DNA from: SYFT01 sp964471115
GTDB taxonomy: Bacteria > Acidobacteriota > Vicinamibacteria > Vicinamibacterales > SCN-69-37
Direction of reading: 5' to 3'
Assembly (NCBI GenBank): GCA_964471115.1
Contig: CAYYFE010000008.1
Location: 1-64,000 of the forward strand
Length of the DNA: 64,000 nucleotides
Notes under the pieces: generated by a model
The model's input: the letters and a program-made list of their open reading frames with translations, nothing else
Told to the model about the DNA's origin: nothing
Databases searched by the model: none
Translations under genes and position numbers: made by a program
Shown here: positions 16,027 to 23,712 of the stretch, one piece after another
Numbering within the stretch: the stretch's first letter is position 1
Layout: every line of letters begins with the position of its first letter

Positions 16027-17233
16027 GCAGGGGCCCCTGGCAGGACTCACCGTCCTCGACCTCACCCGCGTCCTCTCGGGCCCCTACTGCACCATGCTCG
16101 CGGCCGACATGGGCGCGCGCGTCATCAAGATCGAACACCCGACGCGCGGCGACGACACGCGCGCGTGGGGACCGCCGTTCCTCGAGGGCGAAAGCGCGTA
16201 CTACCTGAGCATCAACCGCAACAAGGAAAGCGTGGCGCTCGACTTCACCACGCCCGACGGACGCGAGGCCCTCGACGCGCTCATTGCGAAGGCCGACATC
16301 CTCGTCGAGAACTTCCGGCCGGGCACACTCGAGGCGCGCGGACTCGGCTACGCCGCGCTCGCCGCGAAACACCCCGGCTTGATCTACGTCTCCATCTCCG
16401 GCTTCGGCCACACCGGCCCGCGCAAGGACGAAGCCGGCTACGACGCGATGATCCAGGCCGAAGGCGGCCTGATGAGCATCACGGGCACACCCGACGGTCC
16501 GCCCGTCCGGCTCGGCGTGGCCGTGGCCGACATCGCGGCCGGCATGTTCGCGTTCCAGGGATTGCTGCTGGCGCTCATCGCCCGCGGACGCACGGGCCGC
16601 GGCCAACACGTCGACGTCGCGCTGCTCGACGCCGTGACTTCCCTGCTCACCTACCAGGCGGGCCGCTACTTCGCCACCGGCGACTCGCCGGAACGGCTCG
16701 GCAACCGCCACGCGACGATCGTCCCCTACAACACGTTCGACACGGCGGACGGCGTGCTGGTGCTCGCCGTCGGCAACGACGATCAATTCCAGCGTTTCTG
16801 CCGCGTGGCCGATCTCGCCGCGGCCGCCGCCGATCCGCGGTTCATCACCAACGCCGCGCGCGTCCAGCATCACGACGCGCTGCAGGCGATCATCGCGCCC
16901 GTGTTGCAGACACGTCCGGCCGAGGCCTGGGTGGCCGCCCTGCGCGAGGCCGGGGTTCCGTGCGGCGCCGTCCGCTCGATTCACCAGGCCCTGACCGACC
17001 CGCAAAGCCTGGCGCGGCAGATGGTCGAGGTCGTGTCACACCCCTCGATTGGCCCGCTCCACGTCCTCGGGCTGCCCGTGAAACTCTCGGCCACGCCGGG
17101 CCAGGTCCACTCCGCCCCTCCGCGTCTGGGCGAACACACCGCCGCCGTCCTGGGCGCGGACCTCGGCTACGACGCGGCACGGCTGCAGCGGATGGCGGCC
17201 GCCGGGGCGATCCGGCTGCCCGAGTACACGTAG
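16001..17233 (+). CDS. Family III CoA-transferase (CaiB/BaiF type)
   Basis: A 410-residue CoA-transferase that would move CoA between organic acids. Family motifs are LTVLDLTRVLSGPYCTMLAADMGA near the N-terminus, then GADVIKIE-like ARVIKIEHP, and GYDAMIQAEGG containing the catalytic Asp. The first eleven residues (MKMTSELISQG) come from palindromic element B and precede the conserved PLAGLTVLDL, so they look like an acquired N-terminus. The start GTG overlaps the hom stop by GTGA. Substrates are unknown and the context does not define a pathway. Confidence 0.9.
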   Translation: MKMTSELISQGPLAGLTVLDLTRVLSGPYCTMLAADMGARVIKIEHPTRGDDTRAWGPPFLEGESAYYLSINRNKESVALDFTTPDGREALDALIAKADILVENFRPGTLEARGLGYAALAAKHPGLIYVSISGFGHTGPRKDEAGYDAMIQAEGGLMSITGTPDGPPVRLGVAVADIAAGMFAFQGLLLALIARGRTGRGQHVDVALLDAVTSLLTYQAGRYFATGDSPERLGNRHATIVPYNTFDTADGVLVLAVGNDDQFQRFCRVADLAAAAADPRFITNAARVQHHDALQAIIAPVLQTRPAEAWVAALREAGVPCGAVRSIHQALTDPQSLARQMVEVVSHPSIGPLHVLGLPVKLSATPGQVHSAPPRLGEHTAAVLGADLGYDAARLQRMAAAGAIRLPEYT

Positions 17234-17239
17234 TACGAT
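17234..17239 (+). promoter_or_regulatory. Candidate -10 box before the 143-residue protein
   Basis: TACGAT ends 9 bases before ATG 17249, giving a nearly leaderless transcript. No -35 box or ribosome-binding site is obvious. Weak evidence. Confidence 0.3.
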
Positions 17240-17248
17240 CACCAGACC

Positions 17249-17680
17249 ATGGAAGTCGCCGAACTGCGCCGTCAACTCGTCAGGGAAATCGAACGCGCCC
17301 GCGCCGAAGCGGCGTCGCTGCGCGAGGGTTCTGACGCCGCCCACGCCGCGTTCGCCGCCTTCATCGTCGAGGTCGCCGGCCCGCTGGTGCGGCAGACGGT
17401 CAGCATCCTGCGCGCCGAAGGGCTGCCCTTCCAGGCGCAGACGCCGGCCGGCGCCGCGCGCATCGCGTCGGAGAAATCGGCCGATGACTTCATCGAGTTC
17501 CTGCTCGATACGTCGGTGCGGCCACCGCGCGTGCTCGGCCGCGTCAGTTATGCCGTGAGCCGGCACAACGTGCGCGTGGAAGAGGCGCCCATCGCCGAAG
17601 CCACGGCGATTTCCAAGCTCCGGGATACGGACCTGCTGCCGTTCCTCACCGCGGCCGTCGGGAAACTCGCCGCGCGGTAA
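17249..17680 (+). CDS. Hypothetical protein, 143 residues
   Basis: Not recognised. It begins with a charged helix (MEVAELRRQLVREIERARAE), then a mixed region with RVLGRVSYAVSRHNVRVEEA. No signal peptide, membrane helix or metal motif. It ends 6 bases before the DtxR-type regulator and may be co-transcribed with it, so it could belong to the iron locus. Codon use is like the neighbours and the frame is clean, so it is probably a real gene. Confidence 0.6.
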   Translation: MEVAELRRQLVREIERARAEAASLREGSDAAHAAFAAFIVEVAGPLVRQTVSILRAEGLPFQAQTPAGAARIASEKSADDFIEFLLDTSVRPPRVLGRVSYAVSRHNVRVEEAPIAEATAISKLRDTDLLPFLTAAVGKLAAR

Positions 17681-17686
17681 CGCGTC

Positions 17687-18388
17687 ATGCTTCCGTCGCA
17701 GACGGTCGAGAACTACCTCAAGACGATTCACCTCACCGAGGCCGCCAACCGCGCCCATGCGCAGGCGCGTGATGGCGAACGCGCGCTGGTCCCCATGGGC
17801 CAGCTGGCCTCCGCGCTCGGGGTCGTGCCCGGGACGGCCACGACCATGGTGAAGGCGCTGGCCGAGTCGGGCCTGGTGCACTACGAACCGTACATGGGCG
17901 TGCGCCTGACGGACGCGGGCGAGAAACTCGCCTCGCTCGTCCTGCGCCGGCACCGGCTGATCGAACTGTTCCTCGTCAGGGTGCTCGAAATGAGCTGGGC
18001 CGAGGTGCACGACGAAGCCGAACGCCTCGAACACGCGGTATCCGAACGCCTGATCGATCGGATCGACGAGATGCTGGGCCGGCCCGAGGTCGATCCCCAC
18101 GGCGATCCCATCCCGACCGCCGAAGGCACCATCCACGAACCCGAGTACCTCGATCTGCTGACCGCGCCGCTCGACACACCGCTGACGATTGTCCGCGTCG
18201 TGGATCAGGGCGCCGACTTCCTGCGGTTCGTCGAGGAGCGGCACCTGAAACCCGGCAACACCGTCACCATCCAGACCCGGGACGACATGGCGGACGCCAT
18301 CCTGATCCGGACCGACGATGGGGCCGTGACGACGATCGGCACGCGGGCGGCGACGAAGGTCCTGGCGCGCCCAGTTGATTTTGATTAG
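17687..18388 (+). CDS. DtxR/MntR-family metal-dependent transcriptional regulator
   Basis: A 233-residue iron- or manganese-responsive repressor. The N-terminal winged helix is at 4-70 (TVENYLKTIHLTEAA; LASALGVVPGTATTMVKAL). The dimerisation and metal domain follows at 80-150, with RRHRLIELFL and EVHDEAERLEH carrying the usual His/Glu/His ligands and then VDPHGDPIPT. A FeoA/SH3-like domain fills the C-terminus. The layout is full length for the family. It heads the iron-transport genes, and a dyad overlaps its stop codon just before the next gene, suggesting it controls the downstream feo genes. Confidence 0.9.
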   Translation: MLPSQTVENYLKTIHLTEAANRAHAQARDGERALVPMGQLASALGVVPGTATTMVKALAESGLVHYEPYMGVRLTDAGEKLASLVLRRHRLIELFLVRVLEMSWAEVHDEAERLEHAVSERLIDRIDEMLGRPEVDPHGDPIPTAEGTIHEPEYLDLLTAPLDTPLTIVRVVDQGADFLRFVEERHLKPGNTVTIQTRDDMADAILIRTDDGAVTTIGTRAATKVLARPVDFD

Positions 18389-18394
18389 TCAAAA
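18379..18394. promoter_or_regulatory. Candidate DtxR/MntR operator before the feo genes
   Basis: The inverted repeat TTTTGA-TTAG-TCAAAA stands out as an AT-rich patch in a GC-rich context. It overlaps the regulator's stop codon and lies 22 bases before the next start. Its size and palindromy fit DtxR-type operators; binding is inferred. Confidence 0.45.
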
Positions 18395-18415
18395 TTGATA
18401 TCTTGGGTCTTCGAA

Positions 18416-19414
18416 ATGGGTCGAGGACTCCTTTGGTTTCTCCTAATCGGCGCCGCGGTGGCCTCCGCCATCTGGCTGGTGGTGCGCTGGCAGGAGCTTC
18501 GCCACGGGCGCCGCACGCGTCGCCACCTCGAAGACGCGCTGAAACACCTGTTCGATCTCGAATACCGCGGCCGGCGAGGTTCGTTGGCCACCCTGACCGG
18601 AGCGCTGCACCTGCCGGACCGGGTCGTCCTCGACCTGGTCGCACGGATGCAGACCCAAGGGTTGGTCACCGCGAGCGGGCGGGAATTCGATCTGACCCCT
18701 GAAGGTGAACGCCTGGCGCTGCAAGTGATTCGCGCGCATCGATTGCTCGAGCGCTACTTCGCCGACGAGGCGCGGCTGCCGCTCAAGGACGTGCACGCGG
18801 CCGCCGAACGCGGCGAGCACCACCTGACGCCGAAAGACGTCGACCGGCTGTCGGCCTCACTGGGCCACCCGTCGGTGGACCCGCACGGCGATCCCATTCC
18901 GACCCGCGAAGGGTTCGTACCGCCGGCCGCCGGCACACCCATCACCGCGTGGCCCCTCGACCAGCTCGCACGCATCGTGCACCTGGAAGACGAGCCGCCG
19001 ATCTCGTTCGCGCAGCTGGTGGCCGAAGGCATTCGAGTGGGCCAGATCGTCCGTCTGATCGAATCCACGCCCAAACGCCTGCTGCTGACCGACGGCGAAA
19101 ACGAGTACCGGCTCGCACCGGCCGTGGCGGCCAACGTGTTCGTCACCGCCGCGGCCGCCGATCTCGACCACGCCGGTCTGGTGCGCCTGGCCGACCTGCG
19201 CACGGGTGATGCGGCGGAGGTCGTCGCGCTCGACGAGGCGTGTCAGGGGTACAGCCGGCGCCGCCTGATGGACCTGGGGTTCACGCAGGGCGCGCGCATC
19301 CGCGCGTCGCTGTCGACGTTCGCCGGCGATCCCCGCGCGTATGAAGTGCGCGGCACGCTGGTGGCGCTGCGGCGCGATCAGTCCAGTCAGATTCTCGTGA
19401 GGCGCGTGGCATGA
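18416..19414 (+). CDS. Membrane-anchored DtxR-like/FeoA fusion protein
   Basis: A 332-residue protein in three parts: one membrane helix at 5-24 (LLWFLLIGAAVASAIWLVV); a DtxR-like winged-helix and metal domain at 45-170, retaining VIRAHRLLERYF, EH in AERGEHH and VDPHGDPIPT; and a FeoA domain at about 255-332 (RRLMDLGFTQGARI, GDPRAYEVRGTLVALRRD). A soluble paralogue lies directly upstream. With its own membrane anchor it is unlikely to act as an ordinary free repressor; it may supply FeoA function or sense iron at the membrane. ATG 18416 is chosen over TTG 18395. The stop overlaps the next start (ATGA). Confidence 0.82.
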   Translation: MGRGLLWFLLIGAAVASAIWLVVRWQELRHGRRTRRHLEDALKHLFDLEYRGRRGSLATLTGALHLPDRVVLDLVARMQTQGLVTASGREFDLTPEGERLALQVIRAHRLLERYFADEARLPLKDVHAAAERGEHHLTPKDVDRLSASLGHPSVDPHGDPIPTREGFVPPAAGTPITAWPLDQLARIVHLEDEPPISFAQLVAEGIRVGQIVRLIESTPKRLLLTDGENEYRLAPAVAANVFVTAAAADLDHAGLVRLADLRTGDAAEVVALDEACQGYSRRRLMDLGFTQGARIRASLSTFAGDPRAYEVRGTLVALRRDQSSQILVRRVA

Positions 19415-20226
19415 GCGATCACAACTGCGACAGCTGCGCCGTGCACAGCGAACTGGCCCGCATGGGCGTCTCACTCGACCGGGTCGACCGTGTCGTGGCG
19501 CTGGCGGGCAATCCCAACACCGGCAAGTCGACGCTGTTCAACGCGCTCACCGGTCTCAAGCAGCACACGGGCAACTGGCCCGGCAAGACCGTCACGCGCG
19601 CGGAAGGCGGCTTCGAGTTCGCCAAGGTGCGCTACAAACTCGTCGACCTGCCTGGGACGTATTCACTCCTGTCGGCGTCACACGACGAACAGATTGCGCG
19701 GGACTTCCTGCTGTTCGGCCGCCCCGACGCCACGATCGTTGTCGTCGACGCCACGGCCATCGAACGCAATCTGAACCTCGTGTTGCAGGTGCTCGAGATC
19801 ACCGACCGGGTCGTCGTGGCCGTAAACCTGATGGACGAAGCGAAGCGCAAGGGCATCGACGTGGACGTGCGGACGCTCTCGCGCGATCTGGGCGTGCCGG
19901 CCGTGGCCATCACCGCGCGCACGGGTGAGGGCCTGCATGCGCTGCTGGAAGCCGTGGCGGGCGTCTCGTCCGGCGGGGTCGCCACCCAGCCGCTGCGTGT
20001 CACCGGCACGCCGGAGTTTCAACGCGCCATCGCGGAGCTGGTGCCGATGATTGAAGCCGCCGCGCCTGGCGTCCCCAACGCGCGGTGGATTGCCATCCGT
20101 CTGCTTGACGGCGACGCCGAGGTGGAAGACGCGCTGACGTCCGGCCGGCTGCTCGACCTGGCGCGGGCGCAACAGCAGACGGCGGAACGGTTCAGCCGCA
20201 AGATGGCCGTGCAGGGGTCGCAGTAA
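19411..20226 (+). CDS. feoB: FeoB ferrous iron transport GTPase domain (split FeoB, N-terminal half)
   Basis: A 271-residue soluble protein equal to the cytosolic part of FeoB. G1 GNPNTGKS is at 33-40, followed by G3 DLPGTYSL, G4 NLMDEAKRKG and a helical GDI region. An N-terminal Cys pair (C6, C9) precedes the G-domain. In most bacteria this is fused to the membrane permease; here the chain ends with TAA, which overlaps the next ATG by one base, so the two halves are made as separate, coupled polypeptides. No sign of a recent frameshift, because both ends are clean. Confidence 0.9.
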   Translation: MSDHNCDSCAVHSELARMGVSLDRVDRVVALAGNPNTGKSTLFNALTGLKQHTGNWPGKTVTRAEGGFEFAKVRYKLVDLPGTYSLLSASHDEQIARDFLLFGRPDATIVVVDATAIERNLNLVLQVLEITDRVVVAVNLMDEAKRKGIDVDVRTLSRDLGVPAVAITARTGEGLHALLEAVAGVSSGGVATQPLRVTGTPEFQRAIAELVPMIEAAAPGVPNARWIAIRLLDGDAEVEDALTSGRLLDLARAQQQTAERFSRKMAVQGSQ

Positions 20227-21620
20227 TGTCCACCGCGCCGTCCCCCGCCGACATCCTGCAGCGCGCCGCCTCGTTGCGGTCGACGCTGCAGTCGCAGTTC
20301 CGCGACGAAACCGTGCGCTCGCTGTATGGCGAAGCCGAGCGCCTTGCCCGGCGCGCCGCGCAGGACGCCGGCAGCCGCCGGTACGACTTCGATCAGAAGA
20401 TCGACCGCATCGTCACGTCTCCGGTCTTCGGCCTGCCGATCATGGCGCTGCTGCTGGCCGCCATCTTCTGGCTGACGATTGCGGGCGCCAACGTGCCGTC
20501 GGCGATGCTGGCCACCGGCCTGTTCTGGCTGGGCGATCAGGGCATCGCCGCGTTCAACGCGTTGGGCGCGCCGTGGTGGGTGACGGGTTTCATCTGGGAG
20601 GGCGTGTACCGGGGACTGGCCTGGGTCATCAGCGTCATGTTGCCGCCGATGGCGATCTTCTTCCCGCTGTTCACGATGCTCGAGGACCTCGGTTATCTGC
20701 CGCGTGTCGCGTTCAACCTCGACTTCCTGTTCCGGCGCGCGGGCGCCCACGGCAAACAGGCGCTGACCATGGCGATGGGATTCGGCTGCAACGCGGCCGG
20801 CGTGATTGCCACGCGCGTCATCGACTCGCCGCGCGAACGGCTGATTGCCATCCTCACCAACAACTTCGTGCCCTGCAACGGGCGGTATCCCACGCTCATC
20901 ATGATCGCCACGATCTTCGTGGGCGGACTCGTCCCTCCGGCGGTGGCGTCGCTGGCGGCCGCGGCCTCCGTCATGGGCGTCGTCCTGCTGGGTGTGGCGT
21001 TCACGCTGGCGGTGTCGTGGGGCCTGTCGCGCACGGTGCTCAAGGGCGAGGCCTCGGCGTTCACACTCGAACTGCCACCCTACCGGCGGCCGGGTGTGAT
21101 GCGCATCCTGTACACGTCGCTCATCGATCGCACGATCTTCGTCCTGTGGCGCGCCATCCTCACGGCGGCGCCCGCCGGCGCGGTCATCTGGATCCTCGCC
21201 AACGTCTACGTGGGGGATACCAGCCTCGCGCGTCACGTGGCCAACGCGCTCGATCCCGTCGGCCACGCCATCGGGCTCGATGGCGTGGTCCTGCTCGCGT
21301 ACATCATCGCGATTCCGGCCAACGAGATCGTCGTGCCGACCCTGATGATGGTGTATCTCGGCGCCGGGATGATGACGGAGGTCGAATCACTCGACACGAT
21401 CCAGCGGCTGCTGGTCGACCAGCACGGCTGGACGCTGCTGACCGCCATCAACCTGATGTTGTTCTCGCTGCTGCACAACCCGTGCGCGACGACGATCCTG
21501 ACGATCTACCGCGAAACGCTGAGCCTGCGCTGGACGGCCATCGGCACGTTCCTGCCGCTGACCCTGGCGTTCCTGGTCACGTTCCTGGTGGCCACGGTGT
21601 GGCGGGCGATGCTTCCCTAG
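20226..21620 (+). CDS. feoB: FeoB ferrous iron permease domain (split FeoB, C-terminal half)
   Basis: A 464-residue inner-membrane protein corresponding to the FeoB transmembrane domain, with two Gate/nucleoside-recognition halves. Diagnostic segments are FPLFTMLEDLGYLPRVAF and GFGCNAAGVIATRVID, with the conserved Cys thought to line the iron path, and NNFVPCNGRYPTLIM. Residues 1-60 are helical linker. It works with the preceding GTPase and with the FeoA domain in the gene before that. Start ATG 20226 overlaps the stop of the GTPase gene (TAATG). Confidence 0.92.
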   Translation: MSTAPSPADILQRAASLRSTLQSQFRDETVRSLYGEAERLARRAAQDAGSRRYDFDQKIDRIVTSPVFGLPIMALLLAAIFWLTIAGANVPSAMLATGLFWLGDQGIAAFNALGAPWWVTGFIWEGVYRGLAWVISVMLPPMAIFFPLFTMLEDLGYLPRVAFNLDFLFRRAGAHGKQALTMAMGFGCNAAGVIATRVIDSPRERLIAILTNNFVPCNGRYPTLIMIATIFVGGLVPPAVASLAAAASVMGVVLLGVAFTLAVSWGLSRTVLKGEASAFTLELPPYRRPGVMRILYTSLIDRTIFVLWRAILTAAPAGAVIWILANVYVGDTSLARHVANALDPVGHAIGLDGVVLLAYIIAIPANEIVVPTLMMVYLGAGMMTEVESLDTIQRLLVDQHGWTLLTAINLMLFSLLHNPCATTILTIYRETLSLRWTAIGTFLPLTLAFLVTFLVATVWRAMLP

Positions 21621-21637
21621 CGCGGCCGGCGGCGCTC

Positions 21638-22042
21638 CTACGCTCGATACACCGCACAGGACGTCGGCGTTTCCCAGAACCGCACTTCGACCACGTTGAA
21701 CCCCAACTCCCGGGCCTTGTCGAAGATCAGCCGGGCGAGCCGTTCGGCCGTGGGGTTGTGATCGAGCAGCACGAGCGGTTCACCCTGGGCGGTCAACACG
21801 GCCACCAGCGGATCGTCGCGGCGAAGAATCAGTTTGTGGTCCAGCTCCCGGTCGATCCACGCTTTGACCAGCCGTTTGACGTCTGAAAAATCAACCACCA
21901 TGTCGAGGCGATCGAGCGCTTCCGCGGCGATGTCGACCTCGACCATGGCGTTGTGGCCGTGCAGATGCCGGCAGACGCCGTCGTAGTCGAGTAGCCGGTG
22001 ACCGTAACAGAAATCGATGCGTTTGGTGACGAGGTACGCCAT
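21638..22042 (-). CDS. queD: 6-pyruvoyl-tetrahydropterin synthase family / 6-carboxy-tetrahydropterin synthase (QueD)
   Basis: A 134-residue member of the PTPS/QueD family, which makes 6-carboxy-tetrahydropterin in queuosine and 7-deazaguanine synthesis. Zinc ligands are H15 (CYGHRL) and H28 and H30 (HLHGHN), the likely catalytic Cys is C24, and the later DHN and E in VRFWETP are present. ATG 22042 is preferred because GGAAGC precedes it; a GTG at 22054 is in frame. It is divergent from a queC-like gene, which supports the queuosine assignment. Confidence 0.88.
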   Translation of the reverse strand: MAYLVTKRIDFCYGHRLLDYDGVCRHLHGHNAMVEVDIAAEALDRLDMVVDFSDVKRLVKAWIDRELDHKLILRRDDPLVAVLTAQGEPLVLLDHNPTAERLARLIFDKARELGFNVVEVRFWETPTSCAVYRA

Positions 22043-22060
22043 GCTTCCGTGCACTCCATT

Positions 22061-22711
22061 ATGCGGGTCGGCGTCCTCAGTTCGGGAGGGGTGGACAGCA
22101 CGGTGCTGCTGGCGGACCTGGCGGCGTCCGGCGCGCGGCCGGTGCCGCTGTTCGTCCGCGCGGGACTCCGCTGGGAGGAGGCCGAGGCCCGCACCCTGGC
22201 GCGGCTCCTCGACCGGCCGCCGTTGTCCGGGTCAACCGCGCCTCTGGTCACGCTGACCGTTGACGCCCGTGACCTCTACCCTGGGGACCACTGGGCGTTC
22301 ACCGGACCCGCGCCGGCCTGGGGCGCGCCCGACAGGGACGTCTTCCTGCCCGGGCGCAACCTGCTGACGCTGTCGAAGGCCGCCGTGTGGTGCGCGTCAC
22401 ACGGCATCACGCGCCTGGCCATCGCCTCGCTGTCGGGCAATCCGTTCCCGGACGCGACCGCCTCGTTTTTCGCCGCGCTCAGCCACGCCGCGTCAACAGG
22501 GCTCGGGCATTCGCTGTCGATCGACGCGCCTTACCTCGACGCGTCAAAGGTCGACGTCGTCTGGCGCGGGCGCGAACTGGGCCTGCCGCTCGTCGACACG
22601 TTGTCCTGTCTGAATCCCACGCCGGACGATGGGCACTGCGCGGCGTGCAGCAAATGCCGCGAGCGGTTCGACGCCTTCGCGATCTGCGGCCTGCCAACGC
22701 CGGACTGGTAG
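22061..22711 (+). CDS. queC: QueC-like 7-cyano-7-deazaguanine synthase
   Basis: A 216-residue PP-loop ATPase starting MRVGVLSSGGVDSTVLL, with SGGVDS at 8-13. It ends with the zinc-cysteine cluster C-x10-C-x2-C-x2-C (SCLNPTPDDGHCAACSKC) that marks QueC. It converts 7-carboxy-7-deazaguanine to preQ0 using ammonia and ATP. The longer open frame upstream overlaps queD and has no homology, so MRVGVL is the start. Somewhat divergent from E. coli QueC in the middle (VFLPGRNLLTLSKAAVW still fits). The start codons of queC and queD are only 18 bases apart. Confidence 0.87.
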   Translation: MRVGVLSSGGVDSTVLLADLAASGARPVPLFVRAGLRWEEAEARTLARLLDRPPLSGSTAPLVTLTVDARDLYPGDHWAFTGPAPAWGAPDRDVFLPGRNLLTLSKAAVWCASHGITRLAIASLSGNPFPDATASFFAALSHAASTGLGHSLSIDAPYLDASKVDVVWRGRELGLPLVDTLSCLNPTPDDGHCAACSKCRERFDAFAICGLPTPDW

Positions 22712-22719
22712 GAACCGTC

Positions 22720-22795
22720 GGCGCCCCGCAGATCGGGGCGCCCTACGTACTGCCAGCTCACGGCCGTACGTAGCGCGGCCCGCTCTTGGGGCCGC
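22720..22795. repeat. Inverted pair of GTAG-type REP-like elements
   Basis: The perfect stem GGCGCCCCG/CGGGGCGCC (22720-22728, 22734-22742) is followed by CTACG, and GTAG (22770-22773) precedes the stem GCGGCCC/GGGCCGC (22775-22781, 22789-22795). The GTAG boxes face each other, a BIME-like pair. It fills the gap between the convergent queC and DUF4097 genes. Confidence 0.7.
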
Positions 22796-22798
22796 GGA

Positions 22799-23692
22799 TC
22801 AATAACTCGTCAGGCGAATCGACCCGTCGCCCGTGCGCAGCACGAGGCGTTTGCCGCCGGCGCCGAGGCGTCCGCGCAGCGTCCGCACCTCGCGCGTGCC
22901 GCCGACCTGATCGATCAGCGTGAGATCCGTGCGGGCGCGGCTGTCGGATCCCGGATCGGCCTCGATGAGCGCGCTGAAGTCCTCGGGCAGTTCGGCCACG
23001 ATCGATCCGTCGGTCGTGCTGATCATCCAGTCGTCGGTCATGACCGCGCCGGTGCGAATCCGCAGGACGATGGAGCCGTCGCCCGATCGCAGGCGCAGCG
23101 CCGAGGGTGTGCCGGACACGCGCATCGTCCCGTCATCGGTGCGCGCCTCGATGCGGCCGGACACGTCCTCGAGCTGGATGGAGCCATCCCCGGACTCGAG
23201 CAGCAAATCGCCTTCCGTTTCAATCGCGCGAATCGATCCGTCGGTCGTCTTGAGTTCGCCCTTGCCGGTCATGCGGTCGATCAGAATCGATCCGTCGCCC
23301 GAGCGGGCGATGACATTCGCGGTTTTCGGCGCGCTCACGATGAGTTTGGCGCTGGGAGAGGTGAAGGTGCCGATCCCGATGTAGGTCGAGCCGCCCGAGT
23401 GCCGCACATCCACCGTGATCGTGTTGCCCTTCTGTTCGGCGATCACCGTGAACTTCCCGACGACGTCCTTGTCCTGCCCGCGTTTTTCGATGTCCACGAC
23501 CACGTCGTTGCGATCCCAGCCGCGCACCTCGATGGCGCCGTCAAACGTCGTCAGGTTGAGGTCGGCGACACCCGACACGGTGAAGCGCTTTTCTTCGCGT
23601 TCGATGTAGCCCTGATTGTCGACGTTGATGGAGCAGGCCGACAGGAGCGGCACGGCGGCAGCCATGGCAAGCGACAGGACGGGGCGCGGCAT
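22799..23692 (-). CDS. DUF4097-family lipoprotein (putative beta-helix adhesin-like)
   Basis: A 297-residue lipoprotein with signal MPRPVLSLAMAAAVPLLSAC ending in a lipobox. The mature part is a run of short beta repeats in which SGDGSI or TTDGSI recurs about every 20 residues, characteristic of DUF4097 right-handed beta-helix proteins. Function is not established. The gene follows nagA by 20 bases, so it may be transcribed with fabI-nagA. The far upstream part of the open frame overlaps nagA and is not used. Confidence 0.8.
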   Translation of the reverse strand: MPRPVLSLAMAAAVPLLSACSINVDNQGYIEREEKRFTVSGVADLNLTTFDGAIEVRGWDRNDVVVDIEKRGQDKDVVGKFTVIAEQKGNTITVDVRHSGGSTYIGIGTFTSPSAKLIVSAPKTANVIARSGDGSILIDRMTGKGELKTTDGSIRAIETEGDLLLESGDGSIQLEDVSGRIEARTDDGTMRVSGTPSALRLRSGDGSIVLRIRTGAVMTDDWMISTTDGSIVAELPEDFSALIEADPGSDSRARTDLTLIDQVGGTREVRTLRGRLGAGGKRLVLRTGDGSIRLTSY

Positions 23693-23712
23693 ATGGGTAC
23701 CCTTACGAGTGT

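Noticed and set aside
21617..21645. Another GTAG-type REP after the FeoB permease
   Set aside because: Only a partial TAGCGCGGCCGG motif is present and it lacks a matching second arm.
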